Source: Rhizobium sp. Root274 (lineage in GTDB: Bacteria > Pseudomonadota > Alphaproteobacteria > Rhizobiales > Rhizobiaceae). From it: a DNA stretch of 64,000 nucleotides. Below the pieces are notes generated by a model. The model was not told where the DNA came from. It saw nothing but the letters and a program-made list of their open reading frames with translations, and did not search any database. The translations under genes were made by a program, and so were the position numbers. Location of the stretch: positions 349,127 through 413,126 of the forward strand of contig NZ_LMJE01000007.1 of NCBI RefSeq assembly GCF_001429245.1. Reading direction: 5' to 3'. The stretch's first letter is position 1, and each line of letters starts with the position of its first letter. This document shows, piece by piece, positions 8,245 to 16,743 of this stretch.

Positions 8245-9072
8245 TCAGGAAAAGGAGAAAGCCAGCCCGTAATGCCGGCTCTCGCCGGGCTCCAAAAGGA
8301 CGAATTCGCCGGCCTCCCGCAACTCGTCGCGGTTCACCCAGCGGTGCGAAACCGGCTCGATGCCGACCACATGCGCCGGAGCCTTCTGGTTGCGCCAGAC
8401 CTGCAGAAAGGGCAGCGTGTCCGTGCGGAAACGGACCTTGAGCCGCTTGCCGCCGATCGCCGTCATAGGCCCCAGCCGGACTTCCGCCCAGCCACCATGG
8501 CCAGCCGGCACGCAGAAGACACCGCCATCGCCCTCACCGAAGGTCCAGGGAAAACCGCCGCCCTCCAGCATCGCGCCTTCAAGGCCTGTACCCTCGTCGA
8601 AATGTTTCGCCCCCAGATTGATGTGGTACATCAAGAACGCGGGAAACGCCGTCTGGCCGGTGTTGACAACTTCGTCGGCCAGTTGCACCTCGCCGCTGTC
8701 CCCTTTGATCCGCCACTGGCGCCGCAACTCGGCCTGTCCTCCATCGGCCAGTCTCACCGGCACGCGCGCCTCGGCCACAAGGTCTGCCCCGTCCATGGAG
8801 ACGGCCAGCGCCTGTGCTGGATGCGCCGAAAACGACCCATGCAAGGGATACATTGATTTTCCATCCGGCAACGGATGCGGATGACGGATGTGGTCGGGTC
8901 CGCAGGTGAAGAGAAAGCCTTCCAGCGAATGGTCGATGCGCGGATCGCCATCGTCAGGAATGGCGCGGCCGGGAGCAAGATCGACGCCATCGACCACGCA
9001 TGCTCCGATGTCGAAGACGGAACTTTGATCCAGTGTTAGAGACGGGCCACGAGAACCGCGAAAAGAAATCAT
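8245..9072 (-). CDS. Aldose-1-epimerase-like sugar mutarotase (DUF4432 type)
   Basis: The 275-residue protein is a galactose-mutarotase-fold enzyme of the aldose 1-epimerase/DUF4432 group. Features are the motif PLHGSFSAHPA near residue 77, FLMYHINLGAKHF near 145 and IEPVSHRWVNRDEL near 240. Enzymes of this fold interconvert sugar anomers in the cytoplasm. Its ATG overlaps the stop of the upstream MarR gene by four bases, so the two are coupled. The pairing suggests that the regulator responds to a sugar or related metabolite, though nothing in the sequence names it. The 103 bases to the left contain no gene. Confidence 0.8.
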   Translation of the reverse strand: MISFRGSRGPSLTLDQSSVFDIGACVVDGVDLAPGRAIPDDGDPRIDHSLEGFLFTCGPDHIRHPHPLPDGKSMYPLHGSFSAHPAQALAVSMDGADLVAEARVPVRLADGGQAELRRQWRIKGDSGEVQLADEVVNTGQTAFPAFLMYHINLGAKHFDEGTGLEGAMLEGGGFPWTFGEGDGGVFCVPAGHGGWAEVRLGPMTAIGGKRLKVRFRTDTLPFLQVWRNQKAPAHVVGIEPVSHRWVNRDELREAGEFVLLEPGESRHYGLAFSFS

Positions 9073-9551
9073 GAAAAGGTTTCCTCGACCACCGGAGCGG
9101 CAGTCTGCAAAAGTCCGACCGCTGCCAGTTGTTCAAGCCCGGCAAGGCCACTGTCGAGCGACGACAGATAGGCGATGTTAACCGACTGCTCAAGCCAATG
9201 CTGAAACGCATGCGCACAGCGCTCAAGCCGATCGAAGCGCGCCACCCCCTCCTCAGTCAAGGAGAGAAGCTCGAAGCGGCGATCAACCCGATCGCGCTTG
9301 CGCAACAGGTAACCGCGGTCTTCAAGCACTTTCACCGCCCGGCTGATCTTCGTTTTGGATAGACCCGAATGCATTGAAATTGCCTTGGCCGTGATCGGCG
9401 AGTATTCCCCGAGGCACCAGAGTACCTGCCATTCCGACCAGGACAATTCGTCCTCGGGGCCGCAATAGTGCGAGAAAGCCGTATCGAATCGGTCCGCAAC
9501 CCGGATAAGCCGGTAAGGCAGAAAGGCTTCCATTCTCAATCGGTCCTGCAT
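9069..9551 (-). CDS. MarR family transcriptional regulator
   Basis: A winged-helix protein of 160 residues. The recognition region ITAKAISMHSGLSKTKISRA spans about 53-72, and the wing LRKRDRVDRRFELLSLTEEG carries the DxRxxxLxLT signature near 85-104. MarR proteins bind palindromes as dimers and are released by small ligands. It is the first gene of a two-gene unit with the mutarotase gene, which starts within its stop codon. The region upstream contains a 13-base palindrome that may be its operator. An internal ATG at codon 7 is a possible alternative start. Confidence 0.87.
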   Translation of the reverse strand: MQDRLRMEAFLPYRLIRVADRFDTAFSHYCGPEDELSWSEWQVLWCLGEYSPITAKAISMHSGLSKTKISRAVKVLEDRGYLLRKRDRVDRRFELLSLTEEGVARFDRLERCAHAFQHWLEQSVNIAYLSSLDSGLAGLEQLAAVGLLQTAAPVVEETFS

Positions 9552-9639
9552 CGTCCCCCCTCAGGCGACCGCATCGACACCCGGAACATGGCATCGATTA
9601 AGCGGTTTCCTCCCTGCCCCCACAGCAAGTTAATCCTAT

Positions 9640-9652
9640 ATTCATTATGAAT
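9640..9652. promoter_or_regulatory. Candidate MarR operator
   Basis: ATTCAT-T-ATGAAT is a perfect inverted repeat in the divergent space between the MarR gene and the L,D-transpeptidase gene, inside an AT-rich stretch suited to a promoter. Assignment to the MarR protein is by position only. Confidence 0.4.
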
Positions 9653-9718
9653 TCACCTTTTCCACATTAGTGTCAAATTTGTCGCGTTTGTCGCCCGCAG
9701 AGACGAGGAAACCGAACC

Positions 9719-11089
9719 GTGCACGACATCAGGAAATCAGGCTTGCTCATGATGGCTCTCGCAGCCACGTCGCTGGCGACCGCAGGCGCCTCCTGGGCGC
9801 AATCCGTCTACGACTATCGCAAGTCACAGACCCTTCTGGTGTCTCCGGAAGGCGATATTCTCGACTACATCCCGGAAGAGGGAGACGTCATAATCAGCCG
9901 TGACCGCATGGGGCGCACCGTGCTGTTCGATCGGTTCGGCAATCTAGTGGCAACCGAAATTCCGGCCGAGAGTTATTACCCACCCGCACGGGAGGATCAG
10001 GCGCGCGCGCTGCCGGGCGTCGTCGATCCCTATCGCGATCCCTACCGCGGCGGACCTGCGCAGCAGCCGCGCGGCTGGGATGACGACGTTACGACCGCAT
10101 CCATTCCCGACGCCCTGCCTGGTGATGGGCAGCCGCTCGACGGCTCCCCTTCCGACATGCCCTATGGCGGGCCGGATGTTGCACCCCCTTCTGATCAGGC
10201 ACCCCAGCGGATCGTGACGCCGGAAATCCCGGTGAAGAGCAACCTGTCACGGCTTGAGATCACAGCACTGCAGGTCTTCCTCGACCGCGAAGGCGTCTCC
10301 CCCGGCGTGATCGACGGCAAGATGGGCCAGAACGTCAACAAGGCAATCGTCGCCTGGGAAAAGATGACCGGCGAGACGCTCGATCCGAACAATGCCGACG
10401 ACATCCTGGAGCGGTTGCGCCTGTCCGGCGGCCTCGCCATAACCAGCTACACGATCACGGCTGGCGACGCAGCCGGCCCTTACGTCGCTGCAATCCCCGA
10501 GGATTACGCCCACAAGGCCCAGCTTCCCGCCATGGCCTATACGTCGACGGCAGAAATGCTGGCCGAGAAATTCCACATGGATGAGGGTTACCTGCGCGAA
10601 CTTAATCCGGGTGTCGACTTCACCATTCCCGGCACGATGATCAAGGTCATCGATCCCGGCCCGGCCAAGACCGGCAGTGTGGCCCGCATCGTCGCCGACA
10701 AGGCGCTGAAGCAGGTCTTCGCCTATGGCGCCGATGGCAACCTTGTCGCCGCCTATCCGGCCAGCATCGGCTCGACCGATACCCCCTCGCCCTCAGGCAC
10801 GGTGACGATCGAGCGGATCGCGCTCAATCCGGGCTATACCTACAATCCGAAGGTTAACTTCCAGCAGGGCGCCAACGACAAGATCCTGCAGATCCCGCCC
10901 GGCCCCAACGGCCCTGTCGGCACGGTCTGGCTGGCCCTGTCGAAGCCGACCTATGGCATCCACGGGACACCCGAACCATCGAAGATCGGCCGCACCCAGA
11001 GCCACGGCTGTATCCGCCTGACCAATTGGGATGCGACGGAACTCGCCAAGATGGTGAAGGCAGGCGTCACGGTCGAATTCGTCGACTGA
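9719..11089 (+). CDS. Periplasmic L,D-transpeptidase (YkuD domain) with N-terminal linker
   Basis: The 456-residue protein begins at a GTG preceded by GAGGAA. An N-terminal signal sequence ends near ASWAQS (residue 28). A proline/aspartate-rich linker runs to about 175, followed by a peptidoglycan-binding-like segment (ALQVFLDREGVSPGVIDGKM) and a LysM-like region near 260-312. The catalytic YkuD domain fills the C-terminus, with HGTPEPSKIG and SHGCIRLTN; the nucleophile is Cys431. Such enzymes make 3-3 crosslinks in peptidoglycan or anchor outer-membrane proteins, and rhizobia encode many of them. It stands alone, with a terminator directly downstream. Confidence 0.92.
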   Translation: MHDIRKSGLLMMALAATSLATAGASWAQSVYDYRKSQTLLVSPEGDILDYIPEEGDVIISRDRMGRTVLFDRFGNLVATEIPAESYYPPAREDQARALPGVVDPYRDPYRGGPAQQPRGWDDDVTTASIPDALPGDGQPLDGSPSDMPYGGPDVAPPSDQAPQRIVTPEIPVKSNLSRLEITALQVFLDREGVSPGVIDGKMGQNVNKAIVAWEKMTGETLDPNNADDILERLRLSGGLAITSYTITAGDAAGPYVAAIPEDYAHKAQLPAMAYTSTAEMLAEKFHMDEGYLRELNPGVDFTIPGTMIKVIDPGPAKTGSVARIVADKALKQVFAYGADGNLVAAYPASIGSTDTPSPSGTVTIERIALNPGYTYNPKVNFQQGANDKILQIPPGPNGPVGTVWLALSKPTYGIHGTPEPSKIGRTQSHGCIRLTNWDATELAKMVKAGVTVEFVD

Positions 11090-11112
11090 CGCGGACGCCA
11101 GCAATCTTCTCC

Positions 11113-11145
11113 CGAAAGCCGCGAGCAGACCGCTCGCGGCTTTCG
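11113..11145. terminator. Terminator after the L,D-transpeptidase gene
   Basis: A 14-bp perfect stem (CGAAAGCCGCGAGC and complement) has a five-base loop. It sits just past the transpeptidase stop and before the convergent ParA gene. Confidence 0.75.
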
Positions 11146-11167
11146 CAGTTGAGTGGCGGTCATAAAG

Positions 11168-11192
11168 AAACCGCCGGCAGGACCGGCGGTTT
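11168..11192 (-). terminator. Terminator after the ParA-like gene
   Basis: AAACCGCCGG pairs with CCGGCGGTTT around a five-base loop. Read on the minus strand it is followed by TCTTTAT, placing it 27 bases past the ParA-like stop. Confidence 0.7.
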
Positions 11193-11218
11193 GGAGGTGG
11201 TACTCTCGGGAGGATTTT

Positions 11219-11938
11219 TTAAGCCGCGCTGCGCACCAGGCGGAACAACCGGCGCGGCTGGGCGGAGCGGATGATCTTCACCGGCAGGAGACGCAGGACT
11301 TCGCTGGCGAAGGCCTTGGCGTTTTCCTGGGCCTTGTCGAGATTGCTGATCTTTGCTGCATCCATCGAATACAGCGTGCCGCCACAGTCGAAGATTTCGC
11401 GGAAAGCACTGCGTTCAGCAATCGGCGTATTGACGACATTGACGCCGCGGGCGGCCAGCAGCCCCTTGATCGTCAGCAGGGCGCGCGTTGTCACCATGGA
11501 GGTGACTCGGGTCAGCACCACGGAATGGGGAATGACGAGATTGCCGGTGTCTTCCATCATCTTGATCAGGTCGAGGATCTGCGCGCCGCCCTTGGCGTCC
11601 ATGGCACAGCCCTGAACCGGGATCATCACATGGTCCGACAGACCGACTGCAGTCGTCACCATGGCATCACGCGCACCGGCGAGGTCCATGATGATATAGT
11701 CGTTGCTGCGCGACAGGTCCCGGATATGCCCCTGAACGGAAGCGACAGAGACCTCGGACACCACTTCGATATTGTGCTGCGGGCCGGACATCTCGGACCA
11801 CTGGGTAATCCAGCGCTGCGGATCGGCATCGAGGATCGCGACGCGGTAGCCCTGATGCGCCAGTTCCGTGGCGAGCAGGAGGGCTGCAGTGGTCTTGCCG
11901 GCGCCGCCCTTGGCATTGGCGAATGAGATGACTGGCAT
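11219..11938 (-). CDS. Orphan ParA/VirC1-like ATPase
   Basis: This 239-residue P-loop ATPase has the deviant Walker A motif KGGAGKTT at residues 9-16. Walker B-like DADPQR follows at 38-43, and IIMDLAGARD near 82-91 takes the place of the usual ParA switch. The compact size without an N-terminal helix-turn-helix resembles type Ib ParA and Agrobacterium VirC1 rather than chromosomal ParA. No parB, centromere-like repeat or replication gene is adjacent, so it is unlikely to be a plasmid partition cassette. It probably positions some cargo or complex in the cell. GAGGAAC precedes the ATG. Confidence 0.85.
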   Translation of the reverse strand: MPVISFANAKGGAGKTTAALLLATELAHQGYRVAILDADPQRWITQWSEMSGPQHNIEVVSEVSVASVQGHIRDLSRSNDYIIMDLAGARDAMVTTAVGLSDHVMIPVQGCAMDAKGGAQILDLIKMMEDTGNLVIPHSVVLTRVTSMVTTRALLTIKGLLAARGVNVVNTPIAERSAFREIFDCGGTLYSMDAAKISNLDKAQENAKAFASEVLRLLPVKIIRSAQPRRLFRLVRSAA

Positions 11939-12136
11939 GCTTGTTCCTCAAGGGGTCTGTTCCGAGCGCTTCATCGCTCTGGGGCAACCCTCGTCATTGG
12001 CGCCGCGTACACACATCATTGCCAATTATGGTTAACAAACCTGAAACGCACCCCTCCGCAGCCTCCCCCATAATGGGGGGAAGCACCGGAAATAACTTGT
12101 ATATTCGAATGTAGAAACGGACCGTCTGTCGGCCAG

Positions 12137-12535
12137 TCAGCCCCGCAGGGGCGTGCAGGCGCCGACACGCTGCGGCCCAACCCGGCCCGCCTTTAGGTCG
12201 GAGACGAGTGGGAGCGACGGATCGGGGCCACCGATGCCGGCCTCGAACGCCGCGCGGTCAACCTTCACCATCCGGCCACTGCCGAGAATGCTGACCAGCG
12301 TCTTCTTGTCCACCACGGCAAGACTGACCTTCGCCTTGCAGAACTGCTTACCGTCCTGGCCGGTCAGCACCCAACCGAGCGAGCCTGATTTGCCCTGGCT
12401 CATCTTGCCCACCGTGTAGCCCTTCTTGAGAAGCGCCTGATAGCTTTCGGCCGACGCTGGTGCGGCATGAAATGTGAGGATTGGAGCGAGAACGCCGGTC
12501 AGCAGACGGCAAACAGCTTTCATTCGAAACGACAT
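12137..12535 (-). CDS. Small secreted protein of unknown function
   Basis: A 132-residue protein with an N-terminal signal peptide cleaved after ASA near residue 29 (AAPASAESYQ). The mature part is about 100 residues and basic, with two cysteines (QFCKAK and GACTPL) that could form a disulfide. I do not recognise the family. GGGGG lies five bases before the ATG. It is flanked by a 198-base promoter-sized gap on its 3' side and by the Fe-alcohol dehydrogenase terminator upstream, so it appears monocistronic. Confidence 0.65.
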   Translation of the reverse strand: MSFRMKAVCRLLTGVLAPILTFHAAPASAESYQALLKKGYTVGKMSQGKSGSLGWVLTGQDGKQFCKAKVSLAVVDKKTLVSILGSGRMVKVDRAAFEAGIGGPDPSLPLVSDLKAGRVGPQRVGACTPLRG

Positions 12536-12587
12536 ACAGCCCCCAACGATCAGTAGACACCAGCCAAACAGGCGAAAGACACAAAGA

Positions 12588-12613
12588 AAACCCTGCCGAA
12601 GATGACAGGGTTT
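12588..12613 (-). terminator. Terminator at the end of the ADH/ALDH unit
   Basis: On the minus strand AAACCCTG and CAGGGTTT form a stem around a ten-base loop, followed by TTCTTTG. It is 30 bases past the stop of the Fe-alcohol dehydrogenase gene. Confidence 0.65.
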
Positions 12614-12642
12614 CCATTGTCTTGCATAGCCCCGAGGCGCGC

Positions 12643-13788
12643 TCAGAAGCAGTCGGCGAACAGCTGTTTGGTGTTCTCGAGCGTCATCTTCACCGGATTG
12701 CCGCCGGCACTCGGATCCTCGATCGCCATCGCGGACAACTCGTCGATCCGGTCATTGGCAATACCCATGGCCGTCAGGTTGGCAGGCACGTTCAATTCCG
12801 AACGCAGTGCCAGCACGTAATCGTAGAAGCCGTCGAAGCCTCCGGAGATCCCCAGATAGGCAGCGGCCCGCTCGATCTTGTCCTCGATCGCATGACGGTT
12901 GAACTTCAGCACCGGCGGCATGACGACGGCATTCGTCATGCCGTGATGGGTGTTGTAGACAGCACCAATCGGATGCGACAGCGCGTGGATGGCACCGAGC
13001 CCCTTCTGGAACGCAGTCGCGCCCATGGCAGCAGCCGACATCATATTGGTGCGCGCTTCGAGATCCGTGCCGTCCTTGTAGGCGCGCGGCAGGAATTCCT
13101 TGACCAACCGCATGCCCTCAAGCGCGATTCCTTGGCTCATCGGATGATAGAAGGGCGAGGAATAGGCTTCCAGGCAATGGGCGAACGCATCCATGCCGGT
13201 ACCGGCGGTGATCATCTTCGGCATGCCGACCGTCAGTTCCGGGTCGCAGATCACGACGCCGGGCAGGAACTTCGGATGGAAGATGATCTTCTTCACATGG
13301 GTGACGGAGTTGGTGATCACAGAGGCGCGACCGACTTCGGAACCGGTGCCCGCCGTGGTCGGCACGGCGACGATCGGCGCGATGCCGTCGGAATTGGCGC
13401 GCGTCCACCAGTCACCGATGTCCTCGAAATCCCAGACCGGACGGGTCTGGCCGGCCATGAAGGCGACGCACTTGCCGAGGTCGAGGCCCGAGCCGCCACC
13501 GAAGGCGACGACGCCATCATGACCGCCATCCTTGTAGGCCTTGATGCCGGCCTCAAGGTTCTTCTCGTTCGGGTTCGGATCGACATCGGCGAAGAGTGCA
13601 CGGCCAAGGCCCGCTTCTTCCAACACATCGAGCGCCGTCTGCGTGATCGCCATCGGAGCAAGGCCCCGGTCGGTGATCAGAAGCGGCTTCTTCATGCCGA
13701 GCGACTTGCAGGCGTCCGCCAGTTCCTTGATGCGGCCACGTCCCATCTTGACGGCGGTGGGGTAGCTCCAATTGGCGACGATGTTCAT
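12643..13788 (-). CDS. Iron-containing (type III) alcohol dehydrogenase
   Basis: The 381-residue protein is a group III, Fe-dependent NAD(P) alcohol dehydrogenase. The nucleotide loop GGGSGLDLGK lies near 97-106 and TTAGTGSE near 144-151. Metal ligands predicted by alignment to FucO are Asp200 and His204 (GMDAFAHCLEAY), His268 (AIH) and His282 (NTHHG). Family members oxidise small alcohols or reduce aldehydes. Its start overlaps the aldehyde dehydrogenase stop by four bases, so the pair is translationally coupled and would oxidise an alcohol to a carboxylate in two steps. Together with the upstream ligase and permease it fits oxidation of a gamma-glutamylated amino alcohol. Confidence 0.9.
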   Translation of the reverse strand: MNIVANWSYPTAVKMGRGRIKELADACKSLGMKKPLLITDRGLAPMAITQTALDVLEEAGLGRALFADVDPNPNEKNLEAGIKAYKDGGHDGVVAFGGGSGLDLGKCVAFMAGQTRPVWDFEDIGDWWTRANSDGIAPIVAVPTTAGTGSEVGRASVITNSVTHVKKIIFHPKFLPGVVICDPELTVGMPKMITAGTGMDAFAHCLEAYSSPFYHPMSQGIALEGMRLVKEFLPRAYKDGTDLEARTNMMSAAAMGATAFQKGLGAIHALSHPIGAVYNTHHGMTNAVVMPPVLKFNRHAIEDKIERAAAYLGISGGFDGFYDYVLALRSELNVPANLTAMGIANDRIDELSAMAIEDPSAGGNPVKMTLENTKQLFADCF

Positions 13789-15170
13789 TTCGTGACTTTC
13801 TTCAGGTGGTAGGATTTCGGACGGGTGAGGTTCTGGAAGCCTAGAACGGAAAGCGAGCCGCCCTTGCCGGTTTCCTTGACGCCGGTCCAGCAGAGTGCCG
13901 GGTCGAGATAGTCGGCGCGGTTCATGAACACGGTGCCGGTCTCGATCTCGCGGCCGATCTTGGCAGCGCGCTCGGGATCCTGCGTCCAGAGCGAAGCTGT
14001 CAGACCATAGGGGCTGTCGTTCATCAGTTCGAGCGCCTGTTCGTCGCTCTTCACCTTCATGATACCAACGGCCGGACCAAAGGTCTCGTCCTTCATGAAC
14101 GCCATGGAGTGATCGACGTTCACCAGAACCTGCGGCATGATATAGGCGCCGCCGTCATCGGCCGGAAAGAGCTTCGGATCGACCAGCGCCTTGGCACCCT
14201 TCGACACCGCATCGGCGATCTGTTCGCGCACGACCTTGGCGAAACGCTTGTTGGCCATCGGGCCCAGCGTCGTTTCCGGATCGAGCGGATTGCCGAGCTT
14301 GTAGTTCGACACCCAGGCGACCGACTTTTCGACGAAAGCGTCGTAGAGGCTTTCATGCACATAGATGCGCTCGATGCCGCAGCAGCACTGGCCGGAATTA
14401 TAGGTGGCGCCATCCATCAGCGTATCGACGGCAGCGTCGAGGTCGGCGTCGTCCATGACGTAACCCGGATCCTTGCCGCCGAGCTCGAGGCCGAGACCGG
14501 CAAATGTGCCGGCAGCAGCCCGCTCGATCGAACGCCCGCCTTCAACCGAACCGGTGAAGTTGATGAAGTTGAAATTACCGGCCGCGATCAGCGCCGATGT
14601 CGTTGCATGATCGAGGAAGAGGTTGAGGAAGACATCGTCCGGCACGCCCGCCTCGACGAACGCCCGCACCATGCGCTCGCCGACGAGCAACGTTTGCGTT
14701 GCATGCTTGATGACGACGGTATTGCCCGCCATCAGCGCCGGTGCGATCGTGTTGATCGCGGTCATGTAAGGGTAGTTCCACGGCGCGATGACGAAGACGA
14801 CGCCATGCGGTTCGCGTTCGATGCGGCGTTCGAAAGTCGCACTGTTCTCAACGACCAGCGGCGCGAGAGCGTCAGCAGCAATGTTTGCGACATAGTTCGA
14901 GCGTTCGTTGAAACCCTTGTATTCGCCGCCGTAACGCACGGGGCGGCCCATCATGTGGGCGAGTTCCGGCACGACCTCGTCCGACATTTCGTTGAGACGG
15001 GCAACGCCCTTCAGCACCAGCTGAACGCGGTCTTCCAGAGGCCGCCGCGCCCAGGCCTTCTGCGCCTTGCGGGCACGAGCCACAGCCTCGGTCGCCGCCT
15101 CCAGCGACATCGCCGGTCGCTCGGCGTAAACCGATCCGTCGATCGGCGAAATGCATTGGATCATGGTCAT
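13785..15170 (-). CDS. NAD(P)-dependent aldehyde dehydrogenase
   Basis: This 461-residue aldehyde dehydrogenase superfamily member has the oxyanion region PWNYP at 130-134, the general base Glu229 in LELGGKDPG and the nucleophile in NSGQCCCG, where Cys263 aligns with the catalytic cysteine. A triple cysteine at this position is uncommon. AGGAAG eight bases before the first ATG supports the start; a second ATG lies two codons on. It is coupled to the Fe-alcohol dehydrogenase and is probably co-transcribed with the glutamine-synthetase-like gene upstream, across a 104-base gap with a hairpin. The likely substrate is the aldehyde made by its partner. Confidence 0.9.
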   Translation of the reverse strand: MTMIQCISPIDGSVYAERPAMSLEAATEAVARARKAQKAWARRPLEDRVQLVLKGVARLNEMSDEVVPELAHMMGRPVRYGGEYKGFNERSNYVANIAADALAPLVVENSATFERRIEREPHGVVFVIAPWNYPYMTAINTIAPALMAGNTVVIKHATQTLLVGERMVRAFVEAGVPDDVFLNLFLDHATTSALIAAGNFNFINFTGSVEGGRSIERAAAGTFAGLGLELGGKDPGYVMDDADLDAAVDTLMDGATYNSGQCCCGIERIYVHESLYDAFVEKSVAWVSNYKLGNPLDPETTLGPMANKRFAKVVREQIADAVSKGAKALVDPKLFPADDGGAYIMPQVLVNVDHSMAFMKDETFGPAVGIMKVKSDEQALELMNDSPYGLTASLWTQDPERAAKIGREIETGTVFMNRADYLDPALCWTGVKETGKGGSLSVLGFQNLTRPKSYHLKKVTK

Positions 15171-15200
15171 GATCGTCTTCCTGTTGTTCTAGAATGAGAT

Positions 15201-15222
15201 GACAGCGGCCGAGGCCGCTGTC
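15201..15222 (-). other. Intercistronic hairpin in the catabolic operon
   Basis: A perfect 10-bp inverted repeat (GACAGCGGCC) with a two-base spacer lies between the GS-like and aldehyde dehydrogenase genes. There is no T-run, so mRNA stabilisation or partial attenuation is more likely than full termination. Confidence 0.5.
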
Positions 15223-15274
15223 CATGTTTACACCCATATGCGAGGGATCGTGGCGGCCTCAAGGCCACCTTTCG

Positions 15275-16645
15275 TCACGCCCGCTCGAAACCGCGCGCCA
15301 CCTCCCAGTCGGTGATCCGACGGTCATATTCTTCCTGCTCCCATTCGGCGGCACGGACATAGTGATCGATGACGTCATCGCCAAAGGCAGCCCTCAGCAT
15401 CGCCGAGCCATTCAGTGTTTCCGCCGCAGCCCGCAGTGTCCGCGGGATTTCACGAGCGCCCTGCGCGCCATAGGCATCGCCCGAAAATTCCGGCTCAAGC
15501 ACCATCTTCTTTTCGATCCCGTCGATGCCGGCCGCCAGAAGTGCTGCCATGGCCAGATACGGATTGAGATCCGAGCCGCCGACGCGGCATTCGACACGGA
15601 TACCCTTCGTCCGATCGCCGCACAGGCGGTAACCGGCCGTGCGATTGTCCTTCGACCAGATCGCCTTGGTCGGCGCAAAAGTGCCGGCGACGAAACGCTT
15701 GTAGGAATTGATGTAGGGCGCGAGGAAATAGGTAAACTCACCGGCATGGGCGAGCAGCCCGGCCATATAATGCCGCATCGTTTCCGACATGCCGTGCTGG
15801 CCGTCCTTGTCGAAGAACAATGGCGTCTTGCCATCGGCCGACCAGAGCGATTGATGGATATGCGACGAAGAGCCGGCTGCGTTGTAATGCCACTTGGCAA
15901 GGAAGGTGATCGCCTTGCCCTTCGACCAGGCAATCTCCTTGCAGCCATTCTTGATGATCACATGCCGGTCAGCCATCGTCAGCGCATCGGCATAACGGAC
16001 ATTGATTTCTTCCTGGCCGGCAGAGGCCTCGCCCTTGGAATTCTCGACCGGAATGCCGGCGCCCTGCAGGCCCTTGCGGATCGCCCGCATCACGTCCTCT
16101 TCCTTGGTCGTCTGGAAGATGTGGTAGTCCTCGTTATAGCCCGAGACCAGCTTGAGGTCGCGGTAACCGGAAAGCCGCGCCGCGTCATAAGTCTGGTCGA
16201 AGAGGAAGAATTCGAGTTCGGTCGCCATGAAGGCCTTCATGCCCATGGCTTCAAGCCGGGCAACCTGCTTCTTCAGGATCGCGCGCGGCGAATGCGCCAC
16301 TTCCGCATGGGTCGCATGGTCATACATGTCGCAGAGCACCAGCGCCGTGCCCTCAAGCCAGGGAATCCGACGCAGTGTCGAAAGATCCGGCTTCATCGTG
16401 TAGTCGCCGTACCCTTTTTCCCAACTCGTCGCCTTGTAGCCGGAGACGGTTTCCATCTCCATGTCGGTCGCGAGCAGATAATTGCAGCTATGCGTTTCCT
16501 TGTAGGCGCTATCGACGAAATACTCCGCCTGGAAACGCTTGCCCATCAGCCGGCCCTGCATGTCCACCTGACACGCCAGAACCGTGTCGATGCGCCCTTC
16601 GGCGACGTCCTTTTTCAGGTCTTCGAATGTGTAAGTGGTGGTCAT
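15275..16645 (-). CDS. Glutamine synthetase family ligase (gamma-glutamyl-amine/amino-alcohol synthetase-like)
   Basis: The 456-residue protein has the glutamine synthetase fold. ATELEFFLFD near 142 carries the first metal glutamates, ASAGQEEINVRYADAL near 206 the second set, and SSSHIHQSLW near 262 the ATP/histidine region. RVECRVGGSDLNPYLAMAAL near 353 is the usual C-terminal ligand region. Sequence and length fit the PuuA/GlnT group, which joins glutamate to amines, rather than GlnA. In this operon the neighbours are an APC permease, an alcohol and an aldehyde dehydrogenase and an N-formylglutamate amidohydrolase-like enzyme. That combination suggests that it glutamylates an amino alcohol such as ethanolamine. 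The substrate is inferred, not shown. Confidence 0.82.
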   Translation of the reverse strand: MTTTYTFEDLKKDVAEGRIDTVLACQVDMQGRLMGKRFQAEYFVDSAYKETHSCNYLLATDMEMETVSGYKATSWEKGYGDYTMKPDLSTLRRIPWLEGTALVLCDMYDHATHAEVAHSPRAILKKQVARLEAMGMKAFMATELEFFLFDQTYDAARLSGYRDLKLVSGYNEDYHIFQTTKEEDVMRAIRKGLQGAGIPVENSKGEASAGQEEINVRYADALTMADRHVIIKNGCKEIAWSKGKAITFLAKWHYNAAGSSSHIHQSLWSADGKTPLFFDKDGQHGMSETMRHYMAGLLAHAGEFTYFLAPYINSYKRFVAGTFAPTKAIWSKDNRTAGYRLCGDRTKGIRVECRVGGSDLNPYLAMAALLAAGIDGIEKKMVLEPEFSGDAYGAQGAREIPRTLRAAAETLNGSAMLRAAFGDDVIDHYVRAAEWEQEEYDRRITDWEVARGFERA

Positions 16646-16706
16646 GACTATGGTCCGCGCAATGTGAAATGAGACGGATACCGGTTCGCCGGTATCGGAG
16701 GAGAAA

Positions 16707-16734
16707 CGCGGGCCGGGAACCGCCCCGGCCCGCG
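16707..16734 (-). other. GC-rich hairpin after the permease gene
   Basis: An 11-bp perfect stem (CGCGGGCCGGG and complement) with a six-base loop starts ten bases past the permease stop and precedes the GS-like gene. It may attenuate transcription between transporter and enzymes. Confidence 0.55.
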
Positions 16735-16743
16735 TGACTAGGA

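Noticed and set aside
12481..13812. 443-codon plus-strand frame over the Fe-alcohol dehydrogenase gene
   Set aside because: It is a shadow of the iron-dehydrogenase gene, whose metal ligands are all present on the minus strand.
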